A DNA stretch of 64,000 nucleotides, from positions 5,456,001 through 5,520,000 of the forward strand of contig NZ_CP031030.1 of assembly GCF_003711225.1 (NCBI RefSeq), in the 5' to 3' direction. Each line of letters begins with the position of its first letter. The first letter of the stretch is position 1. Under the pieces are notes generated by a model. That model ran no database searches. It was not told the origin of the DNA and worked only from the letters and a program-made list of their open reading frames with translations. This stretch comes from Runella sp. SP2. Lineage in GTDB: Bacteria; Bacteroidota; Bacteroidia; Cytophagales; Spirosomataceae. Made by a program: the position numbers and the translations under genes. Positions 7,822 to 16,755 of the stretch are shown piece after piece.

Positions 7822-9321
7822 CTACTTTACTCGATTAGTTTTCCATTTGCTTTTGGTAGCCACAGAAACCGTTGTGCCTCCGCTGGTAGGTTGTTTGGTT
7901 TGATTCATTAGATAGGCCACCAACGCCGCCGCAACTTCGATTTCTTCCTGATCGACCTCTTTTTTGAGCACTTCGGGGGTAAAGTAGTGTTTGACAAAAT
8001 GCGTATCGAAATTACCAGAAGTAAAAGCTTCGTGCAACATCACAAAACGACAAAACGCCAACGTCGTTTGTACCCCCGTGATTTCGTATTCATCAATGGC
8101 TCTTACCATTTTATCAATCGACTCCTGACGCGTCGCCGCGTGGGTGATAAGTTTGGCAATCATGGGGTCATAATAAATCGGGATGTCCATGCCTTGCTCA
8201 AAACCATCGTCCACCCGAACGCCATTTCCTTGTGGACGCACGTAGGTTTTTAGATTTCCAACATCGGGCAGGAAGTTATTATAAGGATCTTCAGCATACA
8301 CCCGAATCTCCATAGCGTGCCCGTTGATTTCAAGGTCTTCTTGCTTGATCTGAAGTTCTTGACCTTCGGCAATATAAATCATCTGACGCACCAAGTCCAC
8401 CCCCGTAATCATCTCGGTCACTGGGTGTTCTACTTGAAGGCGTGTATTCATTTCGAGGAAATAGAAGTTCAGTTGGTCGTCCACAATAAACTCGACCGTC
8501 CCTGCGCCATAATACCCGCACGAGCGAGCTACGTCCACGGCGCATTTGCCCATTGCTTCTCGGATTTCGGGCGTAAGGCACGACGAAGGTGCTTCTTCGA
8601 CTACCTTTTGGTGACGGCGTTGCACCGAACACTCCCGTTCAAAAAGGTAAATAATATTTCCGTGCTGGTCGCCCAACACCTGAATTTCGATGTGCCGTGG
8701 CGAGGCTACGTATTTTTCGACAAACACCGCTCCGTCGCCAAAAGCCGAAATGGCCTCACTGACGGCGCGCTCCATTTGTTCGTCAAACTCTTCTTCATTT
8801 TCAACAATACGCATTCCTTTTCCACCACCACCTGCACTTGCTTTAATTAACACAGGATAGCCGATTTGCCCCGCAATGGCTTTGGCTTCGGCGCGGTCGG
8901 TAACAGCATCGGGTGTACCTGGTACCATAGGGATTTTATATTTTGCCGCCGCCCGTTTTGCCGACAGCTTATCGCCCATGATTTCGATACTCTCTGCCGA
9001 TGGCCCCACAAAAAGAAGCCCCGCATCTTTGACCATTTGCGAGAACTTGGCATTTTCGGACAAAAATCCGTACCCTGGGTGAATGGCATCTACGCCCAAT
9101 TTTTTACATACGTCTATAATTTTATCACCCCTCAAGTACGATTCTGATGAAGCAGCAGGGCCAATACATACTGCCTCATCGGCATAGCGTACGTGCAACG
9201 CGTTGCGGTCGGCTTCACTATACACTGCCACCGTTTTAATGCCCATTTCGCGGGCAGTTCGCATGACCCGAAGAGCAATTTCCCCACGGTTGGCGACCAG
9301 AAGTTTGTTGATTTTGCGCAT
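7822..9321 (-). CDS. accC: Acetyl-CoA carboxylase biotin carboxylase subunit
   Basis: The 499-residue protein carboxylates biotin on BCCP using ATP and bicarbonate, the first half-reaction of malonyl-CoA synthesis. It begins with the preATP-grasp domain (INKLLVANRGEIALRVMRTA), followed by the ATP-grasp domain with the glycine-rich loop KASAGGGGKGMRIV and metal-binding ECSVQRRHQKVVEEAPS, the active-site EMNTRLQVEHPVTE, and the C-terminal biotin carboxylase domain. It is longer than the usual 450 residues because of a roughly 45-residue polar tail. No accB is adjacent. A homologous subunit of another biotin carboxylase, such as propionyl-CoA carboxylase, is possible. Confidence 0.93.
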   Translation of the reverse strand: MRKINKLLVANRGEIALRVMRTAREMGIKTVAVYSEADRNALHVRYADEAVCIGPAASSESYLRGDKIIDVCKKLGVDAIHPGYGFLSENAKFSQMVKDAGLLFVGPSAESIEIMGDKLSAKRAAAKYKIPMVPGTPDAVTDRAEAKAIAGQIGYPVLIKASAGGGGKGMRIVENEEEFDEQMERAVSEAISAFGDGAVFVEKYVASPRHIEIQVLGDQHGNIIYLFERECSVQRRHQKVVEEAPSSCLTPEIREAMGKCAVDVARSCGYYGAGTVEFIVDDQLNFYFLEMNTRLQVEHPVTEMITGVDLVRQMIYIAEGQELQIKQEDLEINGHAMEIRVYAEDPYNNFLPDVGNLKTYVRPQGNGVRVDDGFEQGMDIPIYYDPMIAKLITHAATRQESIDKMVRAIDEYEITGVQTTLAFCRFVMLHEAFTSGNFDTHFVKHYFTPEVLKKEVDQEEIEVAAALVAYLMNQTKQPTSGGTTVSVATKSKWKTNRVK

Positions 9322-9434
9322 GAACAGCTAGATATTTTTCTATAAAGGCACCGAAAGTTACAACATATCGTTCAGTGTCATAGAATTATCTTGGTAAAAC
9401 AGTATAGAAGTTTTACTACAAAAGAATACAAAGG

Positions 9435-10430
9435 TTAGTATTTCAAACACCTTGTCTTTCTTCTGGCAGCGCTGCTTTTGCCTCTAAACCTAAAAAGGGC
9501 ATCAAATCCATACCAAATAGCTAGTTCAAAAGCGCCAGTATCCGTACCAAGGGAAGAAATACTAACATCATAACTGGCCTGAAAAAGGATATTATCTCTG
9601 GCCCATCCCATGGTTCCGACCAAGGCATCTCTGCGTTTAGGGCCAGTCAAAAGACCTCTGTACCATACACCTACCAAAAGCGGAGAAAAGATAAGGTTTG
9701 TGCCTACGTCTAGCTGCTGATTCATCCCCTGACGACGCCATTGTAGTGCCACACTCAGTGCGCTTTCTCGGTCCAAATCTCGCCCATATCCATTTCCAAA
9801 CACTTGAATTTGGAGGGGAAATTGGGCACCTAGCTGAACACCCCAGCGTTCGCGTAACCAATCATTGTTTCGAAACCCCATATTGTGATAAGATACACCC
9901 GTCCAAAAAAAAGGCTCATAATCGCTCTGTGGGTCATAATCAAAACGAAGCCCACTTGAAAAAGCCAAGCGGTTATTGGTTAAACCATCTTGCGCTAGTG
10001 GATCATTAGTACCCAGATAATTGGATACAAACATAAGGTTATCACCACTCCATCGATCAGAGACCCACGCCGCTTGAAGCCCTGGTGTAAGCCTTAACTG
10101 CTGTTTAGCATCTAAATAAAACAACCGCGACACTTGGCCTGCCAAATGTGTACTGTTGAGAATACTTCCCCTACGATCATACATCGCCTGTACTCCCAAA
10201 CCTACTTGTGCATCTTCTGCGTAGGTATCAAAAGAAAAGGCAGCAGTCTGAAACGCAGTACCAATCGAAGGCCATTGGTTACGATAATTCGCAATCAAAC
10301 GAGGAGTGCCTGCATCACCTGCCAATGCTGGATTTTGATACAAAGGATTGGTGTAAAATTGGGAAAATTGAGGCGCTTGCGCACTTACATTAATCACAAT
10401 ACTCCAAAAGATAAAGGATAAATAGCGCAT
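9435..10430 (-). CDS. PorP/SprF-family T9SS-associated membrane protein
   Basis: The 331-residue protein has a signal peptide (cleavage near VSAQ-APQ) and the PorP/SprF start QFSQFYTNPLYQNPALAG, then repeated amphipathic strands ending in aromatic residues, consistent with an outer-membrane beta barrel. Family members pair with type B T9SS cargo and help hold it at the cell surface. The preceding gene in transcription order encodes such a cargo, 25 bases upstream, so the two are very likely an operon and a functional pair. Confidence 0.9.
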   Translation of the reverse strand: MRYLSFIFWSIVINVSAQAPQFSQFYTNPLYQNPALAGDAGTPRLIANYRNQWPSIGTAFQTAAFSFDTYAEDAQVGLGVQAMYDRRGSILNSTHLAGQVSRLFYLDAKQQLRLTPGLQAAWVSDRWSGDNLMFVSNYLGTNDPLAQDGLTNNRLAFSSGLRFDYDPQSDYEPFFWTGVSYHNMGFRNNDWLRERWGVQLGAQFPLQIQVFGNGYGRDLDRESALSVALQWRRQGMNQQLDVGTNLIFSPLLVGVWYRGLLTGPKRRDALVGTMGWARDNILFQASYDVSISSLGTDTGAFELAIWYGFDALFRFRGKSSAARRKTRCLKY

Positions 10431-10455
10431 GGGTAGAAAACGTGTTTTTAGTAAG

Positions 10456-13400
10456 TCATCGCATCAAGTAAAAATTACCTCGAAGCCGTTCTCGTTTACG
10501 AGTTTCAATATACATTACCTCACTTTCTAAAACATACATGTCTGCTGGCATGGCCCGACCATTAAAAGTACCATCCCAAGATTCTGCCTCATTTTGGCTA
10601 CCTGCTGGTATATTTTTTACTTCAAAAACTACCTCTCCCCATCTATCTCGAATACGAAGCCAGATGATTTCCTTAATACCGTTTCCGAATAGGGTAAATC
10701 GGTCACCGATACCGTCGTTGTTCGGGGTAAATGCTTGGGGAATCACCACTGAGCAGCTATCTGTTTGAAAAGCCGACACCCGAAAAGTAGAATCTTTACA
10801 AACCCCACGGTTACTAACTACCAACTTAACATCGTATTGACCTTTAGGAAACGGAAGGATTGGGTTGGGCGCATCGGATGTACGTCCATCGCTGAAATAC
10901 CACTTAAAAGTATCTGCATTTTGAGAACGATTGATGAATCTTACTGGGCCAGGTGAACAAAGCAGAGAATCACCCTCTATCGAAAAGTCAGCAACAGTGC
11001 GAGCTAGTATAGGTACTGTCTTACGGATTGGTACCCCTTTGCACGCAGTACTACCCCGATACACCGTCAATGTGGCCGAAATAGAATTGGCAGTAGTGGT
11101 ATAGGTGTGTAAAGGCGAGTAAGTAACCGAGTCGAGGGGAGAACCATCTCCAAAATCCCAAATAACACCTAAGCGGGGATCGGATAAATTGACAAATTGA
11201 ACTGGCTGCCCTTGACAGGCCATCGGAGATTCAAGGCGAAAATCACCTTTAGGTAGGCTATCTACCTTCACAATTTTAGAGGTAGAATCAAACCCGCAAG
11301 CGGTGTAAGCAATCAGTGTAATTCGATAATCACGATTTGGTTGGGAAAAAGCATGGGTAGCATTGGGGCGTGTGTCTATCTTTCCATCTCCAAATTTCCA
11401 AACCCAGCGTTCGGGCTTGGGGACAGTGGCATCTTTCACTTGAATTGGTTCGCCTGGGCATACGATTGATTTTGACAATTCAAAAAGTGGCCTAACTACA
11501 TTTGGGTGAACCCGAATATCTACCGTGGCACTGTCTTGTCCGCAATCACTGGTGACTGCTAATTTCACACGATAAGTACGGGAGCTATCCCGTGCCGAAA
11601 ACCAATGTTTCAAGGTATCTGCCCCTGAAGTGCGCATACTACCATCTCCAAAACTCCAACGTGTCAAAGGTTTATTGTGCCCAGTAGAACGATTAGAGAA
11701 AGTAATCAGTGCAGGCGTACAGCGAACCGTCGTAGAGTCCACTCCTATTTCTGCTTTTGCCCGTGGACGAACAGTGACAGATTTACTAGCTCGTTGTTCT
11801 CCGCAAGCATTTTTTACCGACAAAGTGACGGTAAAATCTTTGGCCACCCGTTCAATATTTTCGTATTGCTTAGCAGGCGGTGTAAACCCTGTATGTTGTG
11901 TTCCATCCCCTAAAGTCCATGTGTAGTCGGAGGTACTATTGGGCGTACCTGTCGGTGTAAAGTTCACCGTCAATGGTGCACAACCTTGTGTTTGGCTGAG
12001 ACTAAAATCGACATTCGCAGGGGGTGCTAAAATGAGCACTTCTCGCGTCGTGGTATCAGCACATCCTCCCGCTCCTGCAATGAGCGTTATTCGATTGGTT
12101 CCGGCAGCTAGCGAAAGACTAGGGGTAGCACCATTGGCTACTTGATTGTTGTTGACCAACCACGTATAAGTTGACGCACCCGTCGAATTGTTCGTAGGGC
12201 GAAGCGCACTACCCGTACATCCATTCGCTATCGCAAAATCAGCTTTAGGACGACCAATAGAAATAACGGCATCATCTGTACTTCGACACCCACTGGGGCT
12301 GCTCACCTCGTACGTAAGCCTAATCTGATTATTAGGAACCGCACTAATTATTAATGTATCTCCTCTCAGGCAATTGGAACATCCTGTCCAACGTCCTCCC
12401 GAAGGAGTAGCTTGTAGTTTAAGCAGCGAAGCTCCTTGACAAATCGTCAAATCTCTGGCATCAGGCTGTATGCCTTCAACAACGACTGTCACACTATCTT
12501 TGGAAGAACAACTCCCACTTCCTACTACATAACGAATCAGATGTCGTCCTAACGTTTTTGGGTTAAAAACACGATTTGTTCCCTGAGATTCAATCAAGGC
12601 TGAGCCTGACCACGTACCACCCAAAGACGACGCACGTAGTGAAAGGCTTGCTGTACCTAAGCATAAGGTCGTATCTCTTACTGGAGTCGTAATCTTTACT
12701 TGACTAGCTGCCGATACCAAAAAAGTATCACGGTCGGTAATTACTCCGCCACAAGGGTTCGGAATGGTTGCTTCGACAATATAAGGAGCTGTTTGAAAAG
12801 TAAGTTCTTCTCCAACAGCAGGATCAAACGCTCGACCATTTAAGGTGTAAGAGACACCCGTTTGTGAGGCAAATCGGTAACGAAAAGGTGCTTGACAAAC
12901 ATCTGCTTGGCGCGGCAGGTTGAGTGTGGGTTTGTCAATGACAGTATGAGGGCAAGGATTAGGCTTCGAGCGTCCACAATCATTTTCGGCAACCAATGTA
13001 ACGGTATATATTCCTGCTTTCGAGAATTGAATGACAGGTTTGGGCGAAGAGGCATTAGTTCCGTTAATAAAACGATAATCACTTGGGCTAACCGTCCATT
13101 GATAGCGAGTGGCATCAATCGAAAGTGTCGCATCCAACGTAAGCGTACCTCCATTTGATAAACAAATCACCGTATCACCATTGACCAATGAGAAGCCGCT
13201 CGTTAGTACATATTTAGCTTCTGGCAGTTTTTTGAGTTTGACATCCACTTCGGCTGTACTCACCCCACAGTTTTGTGAAGTAGCGGTAAGTTTGGCTTTG
13301 TATGTTTTCGTAGGGTCACTGTAGTTGATAGAAGGTGAAGAGCCAGTACTGGTTTGGCCATTTCCAAAATCCCACAAAAAACTTACATCTGAGGAAGTCG

Positions 13401-13866
13401 GGCAAGAATTATTTGAAAAACGCACAGGCGAACCCTCACAAGCCGCCCCAACGGCAGGATTAGCGACAGGTTTCTTGTTAAAAGTAACCCTAAAGCCTTT
13501 GTTATCGTTTAAACACGTAGCACTCCCTACATCAATATCAAAACGAACTAAGCCCGCACTACAATTTTTGACAAAATTTTTCAAGTCATAAATATGCTTG
13601 ATTGTCACCTCACTATTGAGTGTTACATTTTCACTTTTACCATCACCCCATTCCACTTCATATACCTTACTAGAACAAGGGCCTGGTTTAAGCTTGACAC
13701 AAAGCTCATACAGGGAGTCAGTCGGTGAAATACACACCACTCCTGAGCTAGTAGCGTCGCAAGTGGTGATGTCAACCCGCTCTTGGGCATAGAGATTACC
13801 GCCCAATACCGACAAAATAACCGTGAAAAAATAGAGGATTTTCTTGAGCGTCGAGTGAGTTAACAT
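10456..13866 (-). CDS. PKD-repeat surface protein with T9SS type B (gliding-associated) C-terminal domain
   Basis: The 1136-residue secreted protein has a signal peptide (KKILYFFTVILSVLGGNLYAQ), then a chain of Ig-like and PKD domains marked by repeated FGDG or WGDG turns (VEWGDGKSE, LWDFGNGQTS, WTLGDGTQH, RWSFGDGSM, VWKFGDGKI, IWDFGDGSP). The C-terminal about 95 residues start VVIPQAFTPNNDGIGDRF and contain WDGTFNGRAMPADMYV, the hallmark of the type B sorting domain exported by T9SS. Such proteins act as adhesins or matrix components. The next gene downstream is its PorP/SprF partner. Many Cys residues suggest disulfides. The ligand is unknown. Confidence 0.9.
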   Translation of the reverse strand: MLTHSTLKKILYFFTVILSVLGGNLYAQERVDITTCDATSSGVVCISPTDSLYELCVKLKPGPCSSKVYEVEWGDGKSENVTLNSEVTIKHIYDLKNFVKNCSAGLVRFDIDVGSATCLNDNKGFRVTFNKKPVANPAVGAACEGSPVRFSNNSCPTSSDVSFLWDFGNGQTSTGSSPSINYSDPTKTYKAKLTATSQNCGVSTAEVDVKLKKLPEAKYVLTSGFSLVNGDTVICLSNGGTLTLDATLSIDATRYQWTVSPSDYRFINGTNASSPKPVIQFSKAGIYTVTLVAENDCGRSKPNPCPHTVIDKPTLNLPRQADVCQAPFRYRFASQTGVSYTLNGRAFDPAVGEELTFQTAPYIVEATIPNPCGGVITDRDTFLVSAASQVKITTPVRDTTLCLGTASLSLRASSLGGTWSGSALIESQGTNRVFNPKTLGRHLIRYVVGSGSCSSKDSVTVVVEGIQPDARDLTICQGASLLKLQATPSGGRWTGCSNCLRGDTLIISAVPNNQIRLTYEVSSPSGCRSTDDAVISIGRPKADFAIANGCTGSALRPTNNSTGASTYTWLVNNNQVANGATPSLSLAAGTNRITLIAGAGGCADTTTREVLILAPPANVDFSLSQTQGCAPLTVNFTPTGTPNSTSDYTWTLGDGTQHTGFTPPAKQYENIERVAKDFTVTLSVKNACGEQRASKSVTVRPRAKAEIGVDSTTVRCTPALITFSNRSTGHNKPLTRWSFGDGSMRTSGADTLKHWFSARDSSRTYRVKLAVTSDCGQDSATVDIRVHPNVVRPLFELSKSIVCPGEPIQVKDATVPKPERWVWKFGDGKIDTRPNATHAFSQPNRDYRITLIAYTACGFDSTSKIVKVDSLPKGDFRLESPMACQGQPVQFVNLSDPRLGVIWDFGDGSPLDSVTYSPLHTYTTTANSISATLTVYRGSTACKGVPIRKTVPILARTVADFSIEGDSLLCSPGPVRFINRSQNADTFKWYFSDGRTSDAPNPILPFPKGQYDVKLVVSNRGVCKDSTFRVSAFQTDSCSVVIPQAFTPNNDGIGDRFTLFGNGIKEIIWLRIRDRWGEVVFEVKNIPAGSQNEAESWDGTFNGRAMPADMYVLESEVMYIETRKRERLRGNFYLMR

Positions 13867-13942
13867 AATGGTAGTAGAGTTCAGTCAAGAACCTCTAAAT
13901 TACAATAAGCACCTAAAATTGCATAATCAATTTATAAACTTA

Positions 13943-14311
13943 TTATGCCTTATGTCGTAAGCGGTGGTTCATCTCTGTAAACTCTTTTATACGTCGATTG
14001 GCTATTGTAAGTACTTGACCGTTTGTAAGTACCAAGGTATTTTTCAAAGGTGAATCAACCCAATGGCTAATAAAAGAGTGGTTGACAAGATGAGATCGGT
14101 GAATACGCACAAAAGAGGAAGGAAGAAGCCGCTCAAAAGCACCTAACGTTTTGGCCATCAGTACTTGGCGGCCATCGGTTAAATACACACGTGTGTAATT
14201 CCGCTCTGATTGGAACCTCACTATTTGCATCAACGAGACTGCTTCTTTGCGATCACCTATCCTCAAAAAAATTGGCGGGCACAACGACGGAAGTGACTGT
14301 GGAGTATTCAT
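13943..14311 (-). CDS. LytTR DNA-binding domain protein
   Basis: The 122-residue protein is almost wholly a LytTR domain: VSLMQIVRFQSERNYTRVYLTDGRQVL, then SFVRIHRSHLVNHSFI and the C-terminal ANRRIKEF segment, typical of LytTR regulators. It lacks a receiver domain, so it is a stand-alone regulator of the kind common in Bacteroidota. It lies between the M48 gene and the type B cargo gene on the same strand, with gaps of 76-106 bases, and could control either. Targets cannot be read from the sequence. Confidence 0.85.
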   Translation of the reverse strand: MNTPQSLPSLCPPIFLRIGDRKEAVSLMQIVRFQSERNYTRVYLTDGRQVLMAKTLGAFERLLPSSFVRIHRSHLVNHSFISHWVDSPLKNTLVLTNGQVLTIANRRIKEFTEMNHRLRHKA

Positions 14312-14417
14312 AATTATTTATTTGTGTACGATTCATTTCTGAACCTTTATCTTTTTTTGAGTGAGATAGGTAACAGAAAATCAGAGGTTTTTACACAAAC
14401 CCTAGCGCCCTCCTTTG

Positions 14418-15878
14418 CTAGCGGCGCGAAATAGTGTACTGTAGCGTCGTACTGAAATTATGAGAGATGGCCCTTGGAGTTGGGTTAGCCTCTAGTCGAA
14501 GACACTGAAACTCGTAATTAAACAGTAACTTCCAATGGCGTGGCGCAATGGATTTTCGCAGCCTAGCAAAGCCAAGGCTCAATCTAGGTGCAATTGAAGG
14601 TTTTAGCGTTGGTGCAGCTACCGAAATCAGGTAATTAGTGTAAGTCATGTCTCGTAACGGAACGCATACATTCAACCCGATACTTCCAACGAAACCCATC
14701 TTGAGTGAACTTAACCGCTCACGTGGGTTCATTGCAGTATTCCAACCCACCTGTGGACAAAAAGAAACGTAGTCTAGCTGAAACTTTTCGGCTAACTTCC
14801 GTCCATCTTCGGTTTCAATCGTTGTACCATAATGTTGCTGGTTCCAATGCAAATCAGCAGCAAAAAAAAGTGGCTTATCCCATCTAAAACGAGAAGCCGA
14901 AAAACCGACTTGAAAACTAGGCCGTTCTTGGGATTGATACAAAAAAGCAGGGACTTTTTGGCCTTGCACCGAAAACTGAGGACTCCCCGCCAGTATCATG
15001 CCTGCACTCACACTAATGTCCAAATAATGGCGCGAAGGCCATAAATCGAAATAAGCACTGTTAGAAATTTCAGCAAATCCGCGGCTCGCTACAGTGGCGG
15101 GTAATTTTCTCACCAATTCTTGGTATTTACGCATCAGGGCAATACGGTCTTTAAAAAAGGGATGTGTTCCGTAAGACTTCCCCAACTGCTTAGCAGTATT
15201 CTTATCTTCTTTTTTTGTAACAGTATCCGCTCTCCTTTTTTCGTCTTCCTGCCATAGGCGCAACGTATCCATTTGCGCAATTAATTTTTTAACATCAAAA
15301 TTTTTCTCTGCCTTACTTAAAAGCCACAAGGCAAACAAATCAGCTTCTATTTCTTGGGCCATGGGGTTGGAACTGCTCAAGTTAAAATGCCTTCTGATGT
15401 ACTCATGCTCTCGCTCATAAAGCTGTTCTATTTTGGATAATGGCCCCAATCTTTTAAAATGCCCCAACACATGATGCCCCAACTCGTGCGCTAGTATGTG
15501 TTTATCCACTAGCGTCATGGGGATTTTATCATTTTGATTAATTAGGTTAATAAAATAATCGTTGAACAAAATCAATCGATTATCACCTTCACAAAGCATG
15601 GCCATAGGTGATTCACAAACCGCCTCTCGCACCTGAATAGGCGACTCGGGTAGCCTAAGAGATGAGTGATTAGCAACCTGTTCCAGAAAAAATTTTATTT
15701 GCTTTTCTGCGGCCTCCCCACTTTCAATGTACCTTCTTTTTTTATTCCAATCCAATGCTCGACAATCACAAGGAGGCAGGTCTTTGAGAGGAGTAGTTTT
15801 TTTTTGGCCATACGCCAATCCCCCCCAACCTACCAAAAGCAATATAGTCCAAAACGAGCAGTTCATCGCCGAATACAA
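14418..15878 (-). CDS. Secreted M48-type zinc metalloprotease with C-terminal barrel-like domain
   Basis: This 486-residue protein has a signal peptide (about 5-24) and a Cys pair in LPPCDCRALDWN. The zinc motif HELGHH (131-136) sits in a predicted helix, and a downstream EIEAD (176-180) fits the third ligand and the ExxxD pattern of M48 peptidases. Residues about 240-260 keep the helix ending this domain (THPFFKDRIALM). The last 220 residues form alternating strands with aromatic girdles (YLDISVSAGMIL, FQVGFSASRF, FAADLHWNQQHYG, KLLFNYEFQCLRL, FSTTLQYTI), like an outer-membrane beta barrel. A protease joined to a barrel is unusual. It follows the single-pass membrane protein gene by 11 bases, suggesting co-transcription. 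Substrate unknown. Confidence 0.75.
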   Translation of the reverse strand: MYSAMNCSFWTILLLVGWGGLAYGQKKTTPLKDLPPCDCRALDWNKKRRYIESGEAAEKQIKFFLEQVANHSSLRLPESPIQVREAVCESPMAMLCEGDNRLILFNDYFINLINQNDKIPMTLVDKHILAHELGHHVLGHFKRLGPLSKIEQLYEREHEYIRRHFNLSSSNPMAQEIEADLFALWLLSKAEKNFDVKKLIAQMDTLRLWQEDEKRRADTVTKKEDKNTAKQLGKSYGTHPFFKDRIALMRKYQELVRKLPATVASRGFAEISNSAYFDLWPSRHYLDISVSAGMILAGSPQFSVQGQKVPAFLYQSQERPSFQVGFSASRFRWDKPLFFAADLHWNQQHYGTTIETEDGRKLAEKFQLDYVSFCPQVGWNTAMNPRERLSSLKMGFVGSIGLNVCVPLRDMTYTNYLISVAAPTLKPSIAPRLSLGFARLRKSIAPRHWKLLFNYEFQCLRLEANPTPRAISHNFSTTLQYTISRR

Positions 15879-15889
15879 TTAATTGAAGG

Positions 15890-16528
15890 TTAGGGCAATA
15901 GTACTTTAGGATTGGTACGGCAACTGTCCACTAGCAGTTGTTTGGTGGTGAATAAACCAATGGCATATTGCTGGGACATCGCCTCATATTCTAGCTGGAT
16001 TTTGGTTAAAAGGCTATCTTGGGTAGGTTTATCTCTGGTGTATAACTTCAACGTATCCTCACAAAAAATATACGCCAATTGTGCTTTTTGCTGAGGCGCT
16101 TCCCACCATTGTACGGGCAACTCACCGATTGGTAGCCCTTCTGCGTACCCCAATCCTCTCGACGGTGTTTGTTGAGCTGCATACACCTCCATTTGTTGGT
16201 TACGAATAAACACAAAACTAGCACTTGAGGATTGATGACGCCAAACACTCACCCCAACAATCAATAACAGTATAAACGACGCCGCAAAAGCAGTATAATA
16301 TGGATACTGCTGAAAATAAGCTACAATTTGCTGAGGATAAGTTTTAGGAGCGCTAGGCATCGAAAATTGATTCGCAGCATCATAAAACGCCTCGTCTTGA
16401 GCTATTTTAGTTTGCAGAGACAAAAATTCATCCCAACGAAGTTCGTCAAAAAATGAGGAGTCGTTTTGTAGCAATTCTAAGTATTTTTCATATATTGGGA
16501 CGTTTTCAACCACTAACCGCTTACACAA
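15890..16528 (-). CDS. Single-pass membrane protein of unknown function
   Basis: The product is about 212 residues: a charged N-terminal part (about 1-65, KYLELLQNDSSFFDELRWDEF), one membrane helix (about 74-92, YTAFAASFILLLIVGVSVW) and a C-terminal part of 120 residues outside the cytoplasm. The layout recalls anti-sigma or signalling partners but no zinc or other motif is present. There is no ATG before residue 57; the best start is the TTG at 16528, with a GTG at 16513 as alternative. It abuts the divergent lipoprotein gene, whose ATG begins at 16529. It lies 11 bases upstream of the M48 gene. I do not recognise a family. Confidence 0.6.
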   Translation of the reverse strand: MCKRLVVENVPIYEKYLELLQNDSSFFDELRWDEFLSLQTKIAQDEAFYDAANQFSMPSAPKTYPQQIVAYFQQYPYYTAFAASFILLLIVGVSVWRHQSSSASFVFIRNQQMEVYAAQQTPSRGLGYAEGLPIGELPVQWWEAPQQKAQLAYIFCEDTLKLYTRDKPTQDSLLTKIQLEYEAMSQQYAIGLFTTKQLLVDSCRTNPKVLLP

Positions 16529-16687
16529 ATGAAAAGCCTCATGCGTATTTTGTCGTTTGTAGCCGTTGTTGCTTTTATGTCAGCTTGTACGGAAAATGAT
16601 GTCAAACCTGTAAAAAGTACGCCGTCGTATGCGGAGGATACGCCTCCAAAGCCACCTCCATGTTCTGGTGGAGGTACTTGCGACTAG
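16529..16687 (+). CDS. 52-residue putative lipoprotein
   Basis: The reading frame encodes a basic start (KSLMRILSF), a hydrophobic core (VAVVAFMSA) and a lipobox Cys at residue 20 (FMSAC), followed by about 32 residues rich in Pro, Gly and Cys ending CSGGGTCD. This is the layout of a small lipoprotein. It is too short for ordinary gene finders and is the only plus-strand gene among minus-strand neighbours. A second ATG at 16541 is an alternative start. A large hairpin at 16714-16755 could terminate it. Confidence 0.6.
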   Translation: MKSLMRILSFVAVVAFMSACTENDVKPVKSTPSYAEDTPPKPPPCSGGGTCD

Positions 16688-16713
16688 CACCATTTAGTTG
16701 TTGACTTTACCTT

Positions 16714-16755
16714 GTATGGGGGTTATCGTTTCTTAAGAAACGGTGGCTCCCATAC
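16714..16755. terminator. Extended hairpin spanning the stop codon of the CHAT gene
   Basis: The stem GTATGGG/CCCATAC encloses a symmetrical internal loop and then CGTTTC-TTAA-GAAACG, a perfect 16-base palindrome. The CHAT gene stop lies inside it. On the plus strand it is followed by TCCTTTTCTGGTTTTT, so it may terminate the small lipoprotein transcript; on the minus strand no T run follows. Convergent use is likely. Confidence 0.5.

Noticed and set aside
10456-13866. The many PKD domains as a possible internal tandem DNA repeat
   Set aside because: The domains share short turns (FGDG) but are divergent at DNA level; ordinary repeated-domain architecture.
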